Assembly (NCBI GenBank): GCA_964616755.1
Contig: CAZTSI010000002.1
Span: 62,001 to 126,000 of the forward strand
Origin: CAYNFR01 sp964616755
GTDB lineage: Bacteria; Bacteroidota; Bacteroidia; Chitinophagales; Saprospiraceae
Direction of reading: 5' to 3'
DNA: 64,000 bases
Under the pieces are notes generated by a model. That model was not told the DNA's origin and made no database searches. It saw nothing but the letters and a program-made list of their open reading frames with translations. Positions 63,804-64,000 of this stretch are shown here, one piece after another. The translations under genes were made by a program, and so were the position numbers. Each line of letters starts with the position of its first letter. Position 1 is the stretch's first letter.

Positions 63804-64000
63804 ATGCACAAATATGTCGCTCTAAAGATTCTCATTCCGCTGGTAGCAGGTATCGTACTTCATGAATATTTCGATATACTCTACACGGTGACTCTATTGG
63901 CGATGCTGCTTTTTATAGCTATCGGTTTTGCACTATTTAGTCGTTCTCTTGTCGCCATAAAGTGGGCAAGATCTTCAAGCGTTTGGTTCACTGTTACATT
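63804..64000 (+). CDS. ComEC/Rec2-like competence membrane protein, N-terminal fragment
   Basis: Open frame from ATG 63804 to the window end, 65 codons, starting MHKYVALKILIPLVAGIVLH. Two hydrophobic helices are separated by a short polar turn (YFDILYT). In Bacteroidota the comEC gene begins with just such a LKILIPLVAGI segment, but so little is seen that the call is provisional. Confidence 0.5.
   Translation, partial: MHKYVALKILIPLVAGIVLHEYFDILYTVTLLAMLLFIAIGFALFSRSLVAIKWARSSSVWFTVT

Noticed and set aside
1..64000. CRISPR arrays, insertion sequences, prophage, integrase or attachment sites
   Set aside because: No regularly spaced repeats, transposase or integrase genes, or tRNA-flanked duplications were seen in the window.

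Overview
The window comes from the chromosome of a member of the Bacteroidota, most likely a Saprospira/Chitinophaga-like environmental lineage (lineage is inferred from gene content). The pointers are: a division/cell-wall cluster in Bacteroidota order with a PASTA-tailed transpeptidase, DUF5916 and DUF1573 proteins, a 2TM-domain protein, an E1 dehydrogenase with fused alpha and beta halves, frequent non-ATG starts with weak Shine-Dalgarno sites, and promoters of the Bacteroidota form TTG-N19-TAnnTTTG. The clearest of these promoters lies ahead of the acetoacetyl-CoA synthetase gene. I see no tRNA, rRNA, CRISPR array, IS element or prophage.

Layout. 1-3.6 kb: leucine operon leuA-leuC-leuD-leuB on the minus strand, leuB cut by the window edge. 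4-11 kb: plus-strand run of an M16 peptidase pair, a proline-iminopeptidase-like lipoprotein, a membrane protein, a nitroreductase and an atypical SDR. 11.2-12.5 kb: ilvA (minus). 12.6-18.1 kb: minus-strand sugar-catabolism operon, namely a 1167-residue lipoprotein joining ThuA, beta-propeller and azurin-like modules, a ketose 3-epimerase-like protein and a Gfo/Idh/MocA oxidoreductase. It is divergent from a CBM9/DUF5916 outer-membrane protein (18.4-20.6 kb). 20.7-21.2 kb: no convincing gene, but a promoter, a dense series of hairpins and an intrinsic terminator, which I read as an undescribed ~400-nt RNA. 21.3-24.2 kb: an unknown secreted protein and acetoacetyl-CoA synthetase.

24.3-39.8 kb is the dcw cluster on the minus strand, in transcription order mraZ, rsmH, ftsL, ftsI, murE, mraY, murD, ftsW, murG, murC, ftsQ, ftsA, ftsZ. 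It is tightly packed with many short overlaps. The exceptions are two gaps that carry strong stem-loops (murE/mraY and ftsA/ftsZ) and a structured 3' region after ftsZ that ends in a terminator. A MraZ-type operator lies at the upstream end. 40-43.4 kb: a polyprenol-phosphate mannosyltransferase-like enzyme and the fused E1 dehydrogenase. 43.6-47.3 kb: plus-strand DUF1573 protein, yaaA, 2TM protein, voltage-gated-type ion channel and a sphingomyelin-synthase-like PAP2 protein.

47.3-51.6 kb: a MacAB/TolC-type export operon with no ATPase gene. 51.8-56.7 kb: metallophosphoesterase, a type III-like DNA methyltransferase, a small possible nuclease and a DEAH helicase, which together look like a three-gene restriction-modification system. 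57-61.2 kb: M20 peptidase, NhaC-family antiporter and a cystathionine beta-lyase-like enzyme, probably one sulfur-amino-acid unit. 61.6-64 kb: a GPH/SLC45-like sugar transporter, rlmH and the start of a comEC-like gene.

The least explained items are the RNA at 20.8-21.2 kb, the RNA structures inside and after the dcw cluster, and the split restriction system with a possible frameshift at the helicase start.
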